A stretch of 64,000 bases of DNA from an uncultured delta proteobacterium (GCA_903892415.1 CAITIQ010000536.1:1-64000), one strand, 5' to 3'. Positions 27,701-35,723 are shown, counted from the first letter of the stretch. The notes: generated from the sequence alone by a model not told the origin. A program made the numbers and translations.

Positions 27701-29117
27701 GGCGATCTACGGAGCCAACGCTTTCAAGCAGGTGGGTGAGTACGATTCGGCCATCGAGATGTACGAGCTCTTCATCAAGGAGTACGGCAACGAAGAGCGT
27801 GTCTCGCGCCTTGAAAACGGAGATCCGAAGGCGAACCCACCGGTGGCGAAAGACCCGGTCGAGTACGAGAAGCGGATCACCAACCTCAAGGTCGCCTACA
27901 CCGAGCTCAGCAAAGCTTACGTCTTGTTCTTCAACTACAAGTCGGGTGCAGGGACGTTCGACACGATCAGTCGCATCAAGCGTTTCCCCGAGGCCGACCG
28001 ACGAACGGCCGCAACCAACGCTGTCGTGCTCTACGCCAACATGGGTGAGGACGAAAAGCTGCTCGCAGCGAGGCAGACGCTTTACGCGCTCAACCCGAGC
28101 ACGAAGCAGAAGATGGAGATCGACTACCTCGTAGCAACCGCAGACCTCAAGCGGTGGGACGAGGGTGGAGCTGATGACGCCAACAATCGCAGTGCCCGAC
28201 TCAAGGCAACCAACGCGATGGAGGGCTACTATCAGAAGAACAAGTCGACCCGTGAAGCTGCTCCGTACTTGGTTCGAGCTGCGTACGCCGCCGCCAAGAT
28301 GCACCGCGTCGGCAAGGACGGAAAGGCCAAGGATTGGTGCTCCAATACGATGAAGGCGTTCGATTCCTTCAAGGCCAACGCAGACGCTGAGACGAAGGTG
28401 GTTGGTTCGGAGGAGGCCGACATGGCGGCCGAGTGCGCTTACCTCCAGGTCGACGACCAGCTCAAAGACAAGTGGGACTACGACACCAACCACCACCGCT
28501 ACGCCGGCGTCATCGACAAGGTGAAGATCGCCTTTGACAAGGATCTCAAAGAGGCGAACGACACCTGGTTCCCGAAGCTGCAAACGGTGATTGAGACGTA
28601 TGCCTCTCCGAAGTGGAGCGTCGCCGCTCGTGCTCGACAAGGGAGCCTCTACGACTCCGTACGAACAGGCCTGTACAACGCAACTCCGCCTGCGGTGAAG
28701 CTGTACACGCCCAAAGAGGAGGACCTACTCAAGAAGGCTGAAACCAGCGACAACGAGCAGTTGCAGGAGCAGGCCGACGCAATTCGACAGAATCGCCGGG
28801 AACAATGGCGGTCTGCTCGCGAGCGTTCACTCGAGGAAGCGGACAAAGCGATGGTTCGGTTCTACGCCGAGTCGACTTTGTGGGCCCGCAGCTACCGAGT
28901 ACGAAACGAGGCCGTCGACAGCGCGATTCGGCGTTTGGCCTTCTTCACTGACATCCTCGGCAATCCGAAGATGCGTGACTACTGTCAGGGCGTGGTTGAG
29001 CCGGATACCAAGGCGGCGTTCGTCTACGAGGACAACATTTTCCTCCGCACTCGGCCTGGCCTGACTTCGGAGCCCACAGCCGACGGGCTTCCTGCGCCCT
29101 TGCCTGCTAGACCATAA
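24768..29117 (+). CDS. Very large TPR protein, GltD/AgmU- or NfsD-like
   Basis: 1449 residues. An N-terminal hydrophobic segment (about 35-58, AFPALGLGALATLALSGPVS) acts as signal anchor or signal peptide, followed by a Ser/Ala/Pro linker and many TPR-like repeats throughout (for example AMFRLAALYEEKARADETD, AIVLYKRIIREFPKYRELAG, AMYKLAWTYFKQQRFKASVQ, AIYGANAFKQVGEYDSAIEM). In Myxococcus, GltD (AgmU) and NfsD are periplasmic TPR proteins of about 1200 residues that begin the core gltD-E-F-G order of the gliding and spore-coat complexes; size, repeat content and position match here. No alignment was run. Coupled to the gene upstream by a 4-bp overlap and 11 bp from the next. Confidence 0.72.
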   Translation: MSSLVDDSEHPLEGGSEMQQSTNPRRGRSLMARVILKRLAFPALGLGALATLALSGPVSLHAQPAGSAAASGSVSAAPSASASTSAPAASATVTPPPAASTKPGLPAKVPGPPAPTEDQIAALAELQKEADLYQSQAKEYRSTITRIVKHHYEDRKRRVLSSLDREITVEKQGLLDAREEAIRRLEIFVERYSGAEAHPENTPDAMFRLAALYEEKARADETDIDDQELANRLNRAIVLYKRIIREFPKYRELAGVFYYLGHALNDSQRRPEAQQVWRSLACHNLYPYPVETEAADPNKDVVKPLQQDHDDTYWNEWERRHPEPLKSKGKGGKVGGVKPGKKAAAADDLVDETEFLNPFPSSCVPLPQKVAPGQDPRYVAEVWWLIGDHHFNELGREGGPFNLNRAQAAYSNSLQFKKPPIYGVAMYKLAWTYFKQQRFKASVQQFVELLRYADEQEKLTGDPGADFRGEAYTYIAGSLTYIDFDGPDVSEPFIPRNDVLDTELDPRKAEQKMHIAIDRVQDEALVPQKEKWTVEIYKALGQEFRELNQYRNTIEVSELILSKWPLDCGAPVVQNQIAEIYDTMMRQSREGAADYAEYSRKALEARTKLADYVGPNKPWTRACINDPEAIQTAEKLVRGGLRRAAADHTNGGRALKEEGNRSTEKSERIALYERAAREYQLAAQGWEGYLSQDENAGDAYESRFWLADAQHEIVWLTVNSEKSPTEQQVTGARDAAALVRDSNEDNKYLQPAAFFVVDVAYLQLLDQYRRFKTSGGSEGLEQRDGVKLEGEGTDTVKVVQTPIPPAVAAVMKAREEYIQRVPPASDVQADLEGQTVTQSASYEFDIANFFFLYGDFAEAKKRFTPIYEKQCGVTPYGYKAWDRLKSMAAFENNIDETRRLGEASLAKSCALTEEQKVLEQNNAKEVVSKGYYIDAYRAYQAAEKMPAGPERDAQWRKAAALYKAALEKAPERNEAPEAAIYGANAFKQVGEYDSAIEMYELFIKEYGNEERVSRLENGDPKANPPVAKDPVEYEKRITNLKVAYTELSKAYVLFFNYKSGAGTFDTISRIKRFPEADRRTAATNAVVLYANMGEDEKLLAARQTLYALNPSTKQKMEIDYLVATADLKRWDEGGADDANNRSARLKATNAMEGYYQKNKSTREAAPYLVRAAYAAAKMHRVGKDGKAKDWCSNTMKAFDSFKANADAETKVVGSEEADMAAECAYLQVDDQLKDKWDYDTNHHRYAGVIDKVKIAFDKDLKEANDTWFPKLQTVIETYASPKWSVAARARQGSLYDSVRTGLYNATPPAVKLYTPKEEDLLKKAETSDNEQLQEQADAIRQNRREQWRSARERSLEEADKAMVRFYAESTLWARSYRVRNEAVDSAIRRLAFFTDILGNPKMRDYCQGVVEPDTKAAFVYEDNIFLRTRPGLTSEPTADGLPAPLPARP

Positions 29118-29128
29118 GGGGACTTGAA

Positions 29129-30496
29129 ATGGGCTCTATCGTGTTGACCGGTTCACGTTGGTTTGGCGTCCTCTTTGGGGCAAGCGCGCTGGTGGTTGCC
29201 GTCGGCTGCTCCGGTACAGAAGAGGTGGTTCAGGTACCAGTCGCCGGAGGAGGTTTCGTCGGAACCGGCGATCTATCCGGAAATCCCCAACCCGGTCAGC
29301 AGTGGAGCGTTCCTGATGCTGGCTCCGGAGCCGGCATCGGGGAGAACCGTCCGAAGATGAGTGATACGGCCCTCGGGCTCTATCAGCAGGGCATGCAGGC
29401 TTTCGTCGCTGGGGATCTCGCGACTGCAAAATCGCAGTTCACGCAGGCGACGCAGGCCGACTCGAGCGCCTTCCAGGCCTTCTACTCCTTGGGGGTAGTG
29501 CAAGAGCGGCTGAAGGATGAGTCGGCTTCAGCGAGCTACAAGCAAGCCTTTACGCTTCAAAAGGACTACGAGCCTGCCATCGTTGCCTACGCGATGCTCA
29601 AAGCGCGCAAAGGCCAATTGAGTGAGGCAGACTCGTTCCTTACTCAGAAGAAGAACGAGTTGCCCAAGTCTGCGGCAGTTCTGACGGCGCTCGCAGAGAC
29701 AAAGTCGTTGGCCAAAGACACGGGCTCTGCACAGTCCCTGGCCTCTGAGGCGCTCAAAATCAATCCCGACTTCAAGCCTGCGATGGTGGTGATCGCTCGA
29801 GACTACTACCGCGCGCGCAAGCTCGACCTCGCGTTGTACGCGCTCCAAGGCATTCTGGACGGCTTCGACTCAGACAACCCCCCGCGAGACAAGGACAACG
29901 CAGAGGCCTTGTTGATCCGTGGCTTGATCTTCAAGGAGCAAGGACTTCGCGCAAAGTCGATCAGTGAAATGGAGAACGCTCTGCGTGTTCGACCTGATCT
30001 CGTTGAGGCGCGGGTGCAGTTGGCCACTTACTACCTGCAAGCAGGTGACTCTGCCAAGGCTCGTCCTGTGATTGAGGGCGCGCTCCGCTTTGACAACGAG
30101 AACGTACTTGCGCAGCTACTGCTTGGGGATTGCTACCGACTTGAGGGCAAACCAGCTGAGGCGAAGACGCGGTTTGACTACGTGGTCAAGCGAGACGCTT
30201 CGTTGCCGCAGGTGCACTACAACCTTGGATTGTTGTATCTTTTTTCTGCCAACGTTCCCGGCTTCACGCCCGTACAACAAATCGATGCTGCCAAGGCCTC
30301 GTTCACCAAGTACCAAGAGCTCCGTCCCTCAGGTACTGCCGACGACTCCGATGAGTTGCTCAATCGAGTGAAGCTCAAGCGCGGCGAACTCGAAGCGGCA
30401 GCTGCCGCGGCACAGCCGACGCCTCCCGCGGCTGCGCCCGCACCCACCGAGACAAAGCCGGCGGAAGAAAAACAACCGACTGAAGCCAAGGAGTAA
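29129..30496 (+). CDS. TPR lipoprotein, GltE/AglT- or NfsE-like
   Basis: 455 residues. Lipobox VVAVGC places the lipidated cysteine at about residue 27. After a Gly/Pro linker, TPR units run from about 78 to 400: ALGLYQQGMQAFVAGDLATA, AFYSLGVVQERLKDESASAS, LLIRGLIFKEQGLRAKSISE, ARVQLATYYLQAGDSAKARP, QLLLGDCYRLEGKPAEAKTR, VHYNLGLLYLFSANVPGF. The C-terminus is an Ala/Pro/Glu tail. In Myxococcus gliding and spore systems, the gene after GltD/NfsD encodes just such a TPR lipoprotein (GltE/AglT, NfsE), believed to attach the periplasmic complex to the outer membrane. Shine-Dalgarno AAGGGGA precedes the ATG. Confidence 0.75.
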   Translation: MGSIVLTGSRWFGVLFGASALVVAVGCSGTEEVVQVPVAGGGFVGTGDLSGNPQPGQQWSVPDAGSGAGIGENRPKMSDTALGLYQQGMQAFVAGDLATAKSQFTQATQADSSAFQAFYSLGVVQERLKDESASASYKQAFTLQKDYEPAIVAYAMLKARKGQLSEADSFLTQKKNELPKSAAVLTALAETKSLAKDTGSAQSLASEALKINPDFKPAMVVIARDYYRARKLDLALYALQGILDGFDSDNPPRDKDNAEALLIRGLIFKEQGLRAKSISEMENALRVRPDLVEARVQLATYYLQAGDSAKARPVIEGALRFDNENVLAQLLLGDCYRLEGKPAEAKTRFDYVVKRDASLPQVHYNLGLLYLFSANVPGFTPVQQIDAAKASFTKYQELRPSGTADDSDELLNRVKLKRGELEAAAAAAQPTPPAAAPAPTETKPAEEKQPTEAKE

Positions 30497-30501
30497 GGGC
30501 C

Positions 30502-30753
30502 ATGAAGCTCACCATTCGCAATATTTCGCTGGCCGTAGCAGCTCTCTCCGTCCTCTTTCCAGCCGTTGCCTCAGCGCAACCCAAAGAGGGTCGCGGTGTA
30601 ATTACGCTGGCCGAGGTCACGATAACTGGCCGCATTCAGAAGCCGATTGCGGCGCTTGACGTCTCTCGCATTCAACCGAAACTGACGCTTGCTGAGCTGC
30701 GCCAGCCCTTCCTGGAGCGAATCGAGAAGGCCATTTATCGCGATCCGTTTTGA
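30502..30753 (+). CDS. Small exported protein of the Glt/Nfs-like operon
   Basis: 83 residues with a signal peptide (MKLTIRNISLAVAALSVLFP, cleavage near ASAQ). The mature 57 residues read EGRGVITLAEVTITGRIQKP..., ending ERIEKAIYRDPF, and have no cysteine or membrane segment. It begins 5 bp after the lipoprotein gene and its stop TGA overlaps the following TTG start, so it is firmly inside the operon. In the gliding/spore operons, a small gene lies between the E and G genes (gltF/nfsF), but whether this gene or the next corresponds to it is not determined here. Confidence 0.75.
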   Translation: MKLTIRNISLAVAALSVLFPAVASAQPKEGRGVITLAEVTITGRIQKPIAALDVSRIQPKLTLAELRQPFLERIEKAIYRDPF

Positions 30754-31271
30754 CGGGCTTATTCGCTGGGCTCTCCCTCGTCACGACGGGCTTCCTTTGG
30801 TGGCGCGCCAAGCGAGATGCTCGCGTGGTCCTCCAGGCTTTGAGTCCGGCTGCCACGCAGTTGGCAGCTCAGCTCAGGCGAACAGCTCCCAAGGAACGGC
30901 TGGAGCAAGCTGTTCGGCTTGTCCAAGCGGGGAGTTGGGAGCACGCGTTGGTTCGAGCCGCTTCGGTCGCCGACCCACTTGAGCGCCGAGAGGCTTTGAG
31001 CACCTGTCTCGACGAAGCCTCCGATCGGTTGACCGTCTCGGAGGTAGCCAGGGCGCTTCCGCGTATTCAGGGCTTGCTGGCTGCGTTCTTCACCGTTGGC
31101 GGCGTCGCCCTCTCCACCCTACTGGAGGCGTTCGTGGCCGCGACGGCGGGGCTTGCCGGTACAGTGGCCGTGTCGGTAACCGTGCAATCCGTTGCCGCGA
31201 CAGAACAGCAACAGCGGCGTACGGTCGACCAACTGGTAAAACTCCTGGACCCTGAGTCGTTACCTCCCTGA
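30750..31271 (+). CDS. TolQ/ExbB/MotA-like small inner-membrane protein
   Basis: 173 residues from a TTG at 30750 overlapping the upstream stop (TTGA). Topology: an N-terminal membrane segment (GLFAGLSLVTTGFLWW), about 80 cytoplasmic residues rich in Arg, Glu and Ala, then two hydrophobic segments (IQGLLAAFFTVGGVALSTLL and AFVAATAGLAGTVAVSVTV), and a short helix QQQRRTVDQLVKLLDPE. That one-TM, cytoplasmic domain, two-TM order and the pre-membrane helix resemble TolQ/ExbB/MotA proton-channel subunits, although the family glycine-rich LGLLGTV motif is degraded. No TolR/ExbD partner is adjacent. It ends the first block of the operon; 136 bp separate it from the PglI-like gene. Confidence 0.6.
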   Translation: MTGLFAGLSLVTTGFLWWRAKRDARVVLQALSPAATQLAAQLRRTAPKERLEQAVRLVQAGSWEHALVRAASVADPLERREALSTCLDEASDRLTVSEVARALPRIQGLLAAFFTVGGVALSTLLEAFVAATAGLAGTVAVSVTVQSVAATEQQQRRTVDQLVKLLDPESLPP

Positions 31272-31407
31272 ACGTCTGACGCCGCGGAGTTTACGTCCCG
31301 TCGCTGGACCGAAATCGATTCGCTGTGTACTCTTCAGGAACTTTTCTAAACCGCCGTCGTCCATAGCCGAACTCGCGCGCGTTTGTTCGGTATCGGAGGC
31401 CCTCCTT

Positions 31408-32856
31408 ATGACGCAGTCAAATCCAGCTCCTCAACACTCTCCGCAACGTCCAGGTCAGATGACCGCGACGATGCGCGCCGTTTCGGCTGCTGCCGGTCCC
31501 AAGGTTTTGCGGATTGGGCTTGTCCAGGGCGGAAAGGTGATCGAGGAGCGCGTCATCAAGCAGCGCACTCATGTCACCGTAGGTCCAAGCGAGAAGGCGA
31601 CCTTTGTGTTGCCAACGAAGACGTTGCCCCCAACGTTCAAACTCTTTGAGCTCGTGGGGCAGGACTACTGCTTGAACTTCATCGATTCGATGACGATTCG
31701 CGTGGCGCTCAAGACCGGCATTAGCGACCACAACGCTCTCAAGAGCCAAGCTCGAAAGGTCGCTCAGGGGCCAGTTCAGGCCTATCAGATTCCCTTGAAC
31801 GAAGACGCGCGTGGCAAGGTCGTCATTGGCGAAACGACGTTCTTGTTCCAATTCGTGACGCCTCCGCCGGTTCAGCCTCGGCCGCAGCTGCCAGTGTCCG
31901 TTCGCTCAGGCGTCGAGGTGGATTGGAGCATCACCGTTATCGCGGCGTTCAGCTTCCTCCTCCACTTTCTCGGCTTCGGCGGTGTCTACTCCGATTGGAT
32001 GGACCCGGTCGTCACCAATGACTTGGACATCTCCCAGATCATCGACAACGTGAAGAGGCTTCCGCCGCCTCCAGTCCAGGAGCAGAAGGAAGAAAACGTT
32101 ACCGAAGCCACCACCGCTACCGCTGCTGCAACCACCGAGGCCGCTCCCAAGGCTGCAGCCGCTGCACCGAAGGGTGCAGCAGGTCCGGGCAATGCGGGCA
32201 AGCCTGGCAGCATCAGTGAGGCTCGTGCACAACAAATCAGCAACGAGCTTGCGTCGATGGACGTGGCCATGCTGGCGACTATCAACTCTCAAGGTGCATC
32301 AACCGATCGCGTGTTGACGCAAGGTGAAGTGCCGTTCGATCAGCTCAACAAGGCTGCCGCTGATGGCTCTTCGGCTGGTCGCGGCAACATGAGCGGTCTC
32401 AATCTTGGCGGAGGTCAGAACGGTTCGTTCACTCCCGGCGGTGGCGGCGGCAACGGGTTGGCCGGCCTGGGCAACAAAGGCTCTGGCGACTCTGCACCTG
32501 CGGCTGGTTCTGCCAAAGCGACCAAGGGCCCTGTGGGCAACGCTTCAATTGGTGGAGCCGCAGTCTCCGGCGGCTCGGTGGCAAATGCCTCCTCCGTCGT
32601 TGCTGGAATGGCAGCCGGTTTCCGGCGTTGCTACAACCGTGGCCTCGCCGAGGACCCCAACATGAAGGGCAGTGTTCGCATCACTGCGAAAATTGGCCCC
32701 AACGGCGAAGTCTTGGGCGCCTCACCTTCAGGAGGTGGCGGTCTCTCGGGGACAGTTACAGGCTGCGTTGCCGCTCGCGTTCAGAGCGCCCAGTTTGCTC
32801 CACCGGACGGTGGCGGCGCTACGATCGTCATTCCCGTCTCTTTCCAGCCGCAGTGA
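31408..32856 (+). CDS. PglI/GltG- or NfsG-like protein with AgmX/PglI C-terminal domain
   Basis: 482 residues from an ATG at 31408 (GGAGG a few bases upstream). Residues 30-150 form a beta-rich cytoplasmic domain (KVLRIGLVQGGKVIEERVI, HVTVGPSEKATFVLP) that resembles a degraded FHA fold; a single transmembrane segment lies at about 173-193 (WSITVIAAFSFLLHFLGFG); then a long Ala/Gly/Pro-rich periplasmic linker; and residues about 395-482 (MAAGFRRCYNRGLAEDPNMK ... ATIVIPVSFQ) match the TonB-like AgmX/PglI C-terminal domain found in gliding proteins. FHA-TM-TonB_C is the architecture of GltG (PglI) and NfsG. It may link the cytoplasmic or motor side to the periplasmic TPR proteins. Confidence 0.8.
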   Translation: MTQSNPAPQHSPQRPGQMTATMRAVSAAAGPKVLRIGLVQGGKVIEERVIKQRTHVTVGPSEKATFVLPTKTLPPTFKLFELVGQDYCLNFIDSMTIRVALKTGISDHNALKSQARKVAQGPVQAYQIPLNEDARGKVVIGETTFLFQFVTPPPVQPRPQLPVSVRSGVEVDWSITVIAAFSFLLHFLGFGGVYSDWMDPVVTNDLDISQIIDNVKRLPPPPVQEQKEENVTEATTATAAATTEAAPKAAAAAPKGAAGPGNAGKPGSISEARAQQISNELASMDVAMLATINSQGASTDRVLTQGEVPFDQLNKAAADGSSAGRGNMSGLNLGGGQNGSFTPGGGGGNGLAGLGNKGSGDSAPAAGSAKATKGPVGNASIGGAAVSGGSVANASSVVAGMAAGFRRCYNRGLAEDPNMKGSVRITAKIGPNGEVLGASPSGGGGLSGTVTGCVAARVQSAQFAPPDGGGATIVIPVSFQPQ

Positions 32857-32907
32857 GACAATCCCCCTAATGACTGAATGTTGGGTGTGACGTTGGCATC
32901 TCAAGTA

Positions 32908-32936
32908 CCGGGCGGTCTTTAAGAAAGGCTGCCCGG
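32908..32936 (+). terminator. Strong hairpin after the PglI/GltG-like gene
   Basis: Arms CCGGGCGGTCTTT (32908-32920) and AAAGGCTGCCCGG (32924-32936) pair over all 13 positions (two G-U wobbles) around the 3-nt loop AAG, about 50 bp after the stop. No U-tract follows, so it may be a partial terminator or mRNA stabiliser. Confidence 0.6.
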
Positions 32937-32943
32937 GCCTCCG

Positions 32944-32972
32944 TTGACACCACGGGGTTCTCAGCGTTAACC
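32944..32972 (+). promoter_or_regulatory. Candidate promoter of the periplasmic helical protein gene
   Basis: A perfect -35 TTGACA (32944-32949) is followed after 17 bp by a weak -10 TTAACC (32967-32972). A strong Shine-Dalgarno GGAGGG (32985-32990) lies 6 bp before the ATG at 32997. The -10 match is poor, so this is moderate evidence. Confidence 0.4.
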
Positions 32973-32996
32973 TGCAGTCCCCTCGGAGGGCATCTC

Positions 32997-33578
32997 ATGG
33001 ATCGAGTTCGGACGCTTCGCCTCGCAGCAGCCACTCTCTTTATCCTCGCCGTTGGTCAGGGCGTTGCCGTGGCGCAGTCGCCCACCGCTGCCCCGCCTGT
33101 CGACGCGTCGGCTGGAGTTGCCAGGCAGGTGACGTTGAGCCCGGCGGAACAGGTCCGCGAGGCGGATATTTACCTCGCCCGAATGGATCAGACACGTGCG
33201 TCTGTTCGTCGGCAGCTCGAGGAGGCGCGAGCCGCTCGTGACGTCGTGAAGACGCTCTGCCTCAATGATAAGCTGAATCAGCTTGACGTCGCGATTCGCT
33301 CGGGACGCGAGCGAACCGAGAGCCTCCAGGCTGCGGCGAAGGGTTCCGACACCGACCTGTCGAATCACGAGTTCACCATCCTGACCGTGCTCAGGCAGCG
33401 TTCGGACCAGTTGGCCATTGAGGCGAACCAGTGCGTTGGCCAAGAGGTCGGCGTCGTGGGTGAATCGGCTGTAACCTCAACCGTCGACCCGAACCTTCCC
33501 ACGGAGGATCCGTCGTACTATCCAGGCTTTGAGAGCGTCGTTGAGCCGCCGGGTTGCGCGAGCTGCGTTGGCAACTAA
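32997..33578 (+). CDS. Exported helical protein of the Glt/Nfs-like locus
   Basis: 193 residues. Signal peptide MDRVRTLRLAAATLFILAVG with cleavage near AVAQ. The mature region is largely helical and charged (EQVREADIYLARMDQTRASV, RRQLEEARAARDVVKTLCL, NDKLNQLDVAIRSGRERTES) and looks like a periplasmic coiled-coil/TPR-like protein; two cysteine pairs occur, one CASC motif near the end. It lies 140 bp downstream of the PglI-like gene behind its own promoter-like signals and upstream of the barrel gene. No enzymatic motif; function probably structural. Confidence 0.75.
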   Translation: MDRVRTLRLAAATLFILAVGQGVAVAQSPTAAPPVDASAGVARQVTLSPAEQVREADIYLARMDQTRASVRRQLEEARAARDVVKTLCLNDKLNQLDVAIRSGRERTESLQAAAKGSDTDLSNHEFTILTVLRQRSDQLAIEANQCVGQEVGVVGESAVTSTVDPNLPTEDPSYYPGFESVVEPPGCASCVGN

Positions 33579-33763
33579 TTGAGCTGAGCCCATGGCTTCA
33601 GACGGGTCGCAGCATGGGGGTGTTGCGAGTCGGTGCGAAGGCTTCCTAACTTTGGACGCATCGGATGGCGTACCAATGATGCTTCGCCTTTTGCACCGAG
33701 CCTGTTAGAGTCCCACCCCGCCTCACTCCTGATGAGTGCTGAAGAACTTAGCGAGCCTCCTGG

Positions 33764-35086
33764 ATGAACCGAGCACTTCTCTTATCGTCAACCCTCCTCG
33801 TGTTAGGTGTGTCTGGTGTTGCGCAGGCGCAGTCCCCTGCCTGGCTCGGAGATCGTCGCTACACTGAGGGCCGCGGAATCGAGGTTGGAGATTTCGAACT
33901 CCACCCGGGCGTCGCAGCGGAGCTGGGTTACGACACAAACTTCTTCCGGCGCGCGGATGAGGAAACGCCGCTTGGCGCCATGCGTTTCCGGCTCACGCCC
34001 TCCTTCTCGATCTCGACCTTGGGGGCCCAGCGGCGCCCAGACAGCCCGCCTCCGATCGTTGCTTTTCGGGCTGGGATTTTTGCTACCTACGATGAGTTCA
34101 TCCCGGTAAGCGGCAACGACGCCGAGAAGTCGCAGCTCTCCGAGAATCGGAACGTCGGGGGACGAGTCGATTTCAACCTCGACTTCGCACAGGGGCGTCC
34201 GGTCTTCGGGAACTTGCACGGCGGTCTCTCTCGCAAGATCGAGCCGAGCAACGCTGGTGTTCAAGCAGCGAGCTTCAATCGCTTGATTCCTGATGGTGGA
34301 GCTGAAATCGGCTTTGCTCCGGGTGGTGGGCTATTCGACTGGCGAGTTGGCTACAACTTCACTGGCACTTTTTTCGAGTCGGACACCGCAAACCAGCTCA
34401 ACAGCCTCACGAACGAGATCTCGACGCGCGGCCGGTGGAGGTTCCTCCCGCGTTCGGCGCTCACCTTTGATGGGCGGTTTGGCTTTACTACCTTCACGGC
34501 GCCAACTGACAAGACGGACTCGCATCCAATGCGCGCGCGCCTGGGCTTCAACGGCCTCATCACCAACTCGTTCGCGCTGTTGGTGTTTGGTGGCTGGGGC
34601 GCAAGCTTCTACACCCCCACTCCCCAACCTGACTTCGACAGCTTTATCGGCCAGGCCGAGGTCAAGTGGTTGATTACACCTGCCGCTTCGACCGACCCGG
34701 CGGCGGCATCACTTTCCCTCTCGTCGCTCGCGGCGGGCTTTACGCGTGACTTCTCGGACTCGTACATCGGTACGTACGAGGAGATCAATCGCGGTTACCT
34801 GAAGTTCTCCTACATGTTCGCTGGGCGCTTCCTCCTGGTGGTGGACGGCGGCGTTGCGGCTGTGGTTCGTCCGCAGATCGACTCGCTTGGGCTTGATGCC
34901 GGGACGATGATTCGGATCGATCCTTCAATCTTTGGTGAATACCGCTTCCTCGACTGGCTTGGCGTGAATGCCACCGTTCGGTACGACACGAACATTACCG
35001 ATCAAACGGTCACAGTCGGAGATACGAATGAAGCGCTTCAATGGCAGCAGTTCCAAGCATACCTGGGCGTGCGAGCCTTCTGGTGA
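33764..35086 (+). CDS. Outer-membrane beta-barrel protein of the Glt/Nfs-like locus
   Basis: 440 residues. Signal peptide MNRALLLSSTLLVLGVSGVA cleaved near AQAQ. The mature chain alternates hydrophobic and polar residues in short segments broken by turns (FELHPGVAAELGYDTNFF, VGGRVDFNLDFAQGRPVFGN, WRVGYNFTGTFFES, ALTFDGRFGFTTF, YLKFSYMFAGRFLLVVDGG) and ends with the aromatic residues AFW, typical of BAM substrates. In the Myxococcus systems GltA/GltB and NfsA-C are barrels of this kind, but no alignment was run so a one-to-one match is not claimed. It overlaps the start region of the Wza-type gene. Confidence 0.8.
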   Translation: MNRALLLSSTLLVLGVSGVAQAQSPAWLGDRRYTEGRGIEVGDFELHPGVAAELGYDTNFFRRADEETPLGAMRFRLTPSFSISTLGAQRRPDSPPPIVAFRAGIFATYDEFIPVSGNDAEKSQLSENRNVGGRVDFNLDFAQGRPVFGNLHGGLSRKIEPSNAGVQAASFNRLIPDGGAEIGFAPGGGLFDWRVGYNFTGTFFESDTANQLNSLTNEISTRGRWRFLPRSALTFDGRFGFTTFTAPTDKTDSHPMRARLGFNGLITNSFALLVFGGWGASFYTPTPQPDFDSFIGQAEVKWLITPAASTDPAAASLSLSSLAAGFTRDFSDSYIGTYEEINRGYLKFSYMFAGRFLLVVDGGVAAVVRPQIDSLGLDAGTMIRIDPSIFGEYRFLDWLGVNATVRYDTNITDQTVTVGDTNEALQWQQFQAYLGVRAFW

Positions 35087-35723
35087 CCTGACCCGGCCAT
35101 TGGCCGTACCGGGCCTCTGGTCGGTCTTGAGGCTTTGCCTTCTCGCCTGGTTGCTGTTGTTGTCGGCGTGCGTCTCGGGCCCTGTGCGGCCGCCGGATCT
35201 TCCTTCGCCGGTGGACGGGACCACCCTCGGCGTCGGTGATGAACTCGAGATTCGCATCGTCGGCGCTCGGCTTGCGGGCTCCAACGAACTGCCGAGCTCC
35301 TACAAAGTCGCTCCCGACGGCACGGTGAACCTTCCTTTCATTGGCGCCACGGTGATCGCTGGGTTGGAGCCAAACGAAGTTGAGGGCACCGTTCGCGAGA
35401 AGCTGATCTCGGGCGAGTTCTACACGGACCCGAAGGTCAGCGTGTTCGTGAAGGCGTACTTGTCGAAGCGGGTGAACATCATCGGTCAGGTGAAGAAGCC
35501 CGACAGCTACCCGATGGAGCCTGGAATGGGTCTATCGAAGCTCATCTCGATGGCGGGTGGGTTCACTGAACTTGCAGATGAGGATCGAGTCACCATCCGT
35601 CGCAAGACGAAGAGTGGCGTCAAGATCGCCACCGTCAGCTACGACGACATCCGGGACGGCCTCATTCCAGAGGTTCAGTTGCAGTCGGGCGACTACGTCG
35701 AAGTGTCGAAGAGCGCGCTCTAA
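35031..35723 (+). CDS. Wza/ExoA-type outer-membrane polysaccharide export lipoprotein
   Basis: About 230 residues with the polysaccharide export (Poly_export) domain and an SLBB domain: DELEIRIVGARL, YKVAPDGTVNLPFIGATVIA, VREKLISGEFYTDPKVSVFV, VNIIGQVKKPDSYPMEPGM, LSKLISMAGGFTELADEDRV. Lipobox LLLSAC anchors it in the outer membrane, where such proteins form the export portal. The ATG at 35031 has Shine-Dalgarno GGAG 7 bp upstream but lies inside the barrel gene and leaves a long N-terminus before the lipobox; a TTG at 35100 would give a normal signal peptide. No co-polymerase or tyrosine kinase gene follows. Its position links polysaccharide export to the envelope machine. Confidence 0.88.
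   Translation, partial: KRFNGSSSKHTWACEPSGDLTRPLAVPGLWSVLRLCLLAWLLLLSACVSGPVRPPDLPSPVDGTTLGVGDELEIRIVGARLAGSNELPSSYKVAPDGTVNLPFIGATVIAGLEPNEVEGTVREKLISGEFYTDPKVSVFVKAYLSKRVNIIGQVKKPDSYPMEPGMGLSKLISMAGGFTELADEDRVTIRRKTKSGVKIATVSYDDIRDGLIPEVQLQSGDYVEVSKSAL

Noticed and set aside
27423..28640. A 405-codon minus-strand frame inside the large TPR gene
   Set aside because: It overlaps a 1449-residue TPR protein with clear repeats and shows no recognisable protein features.
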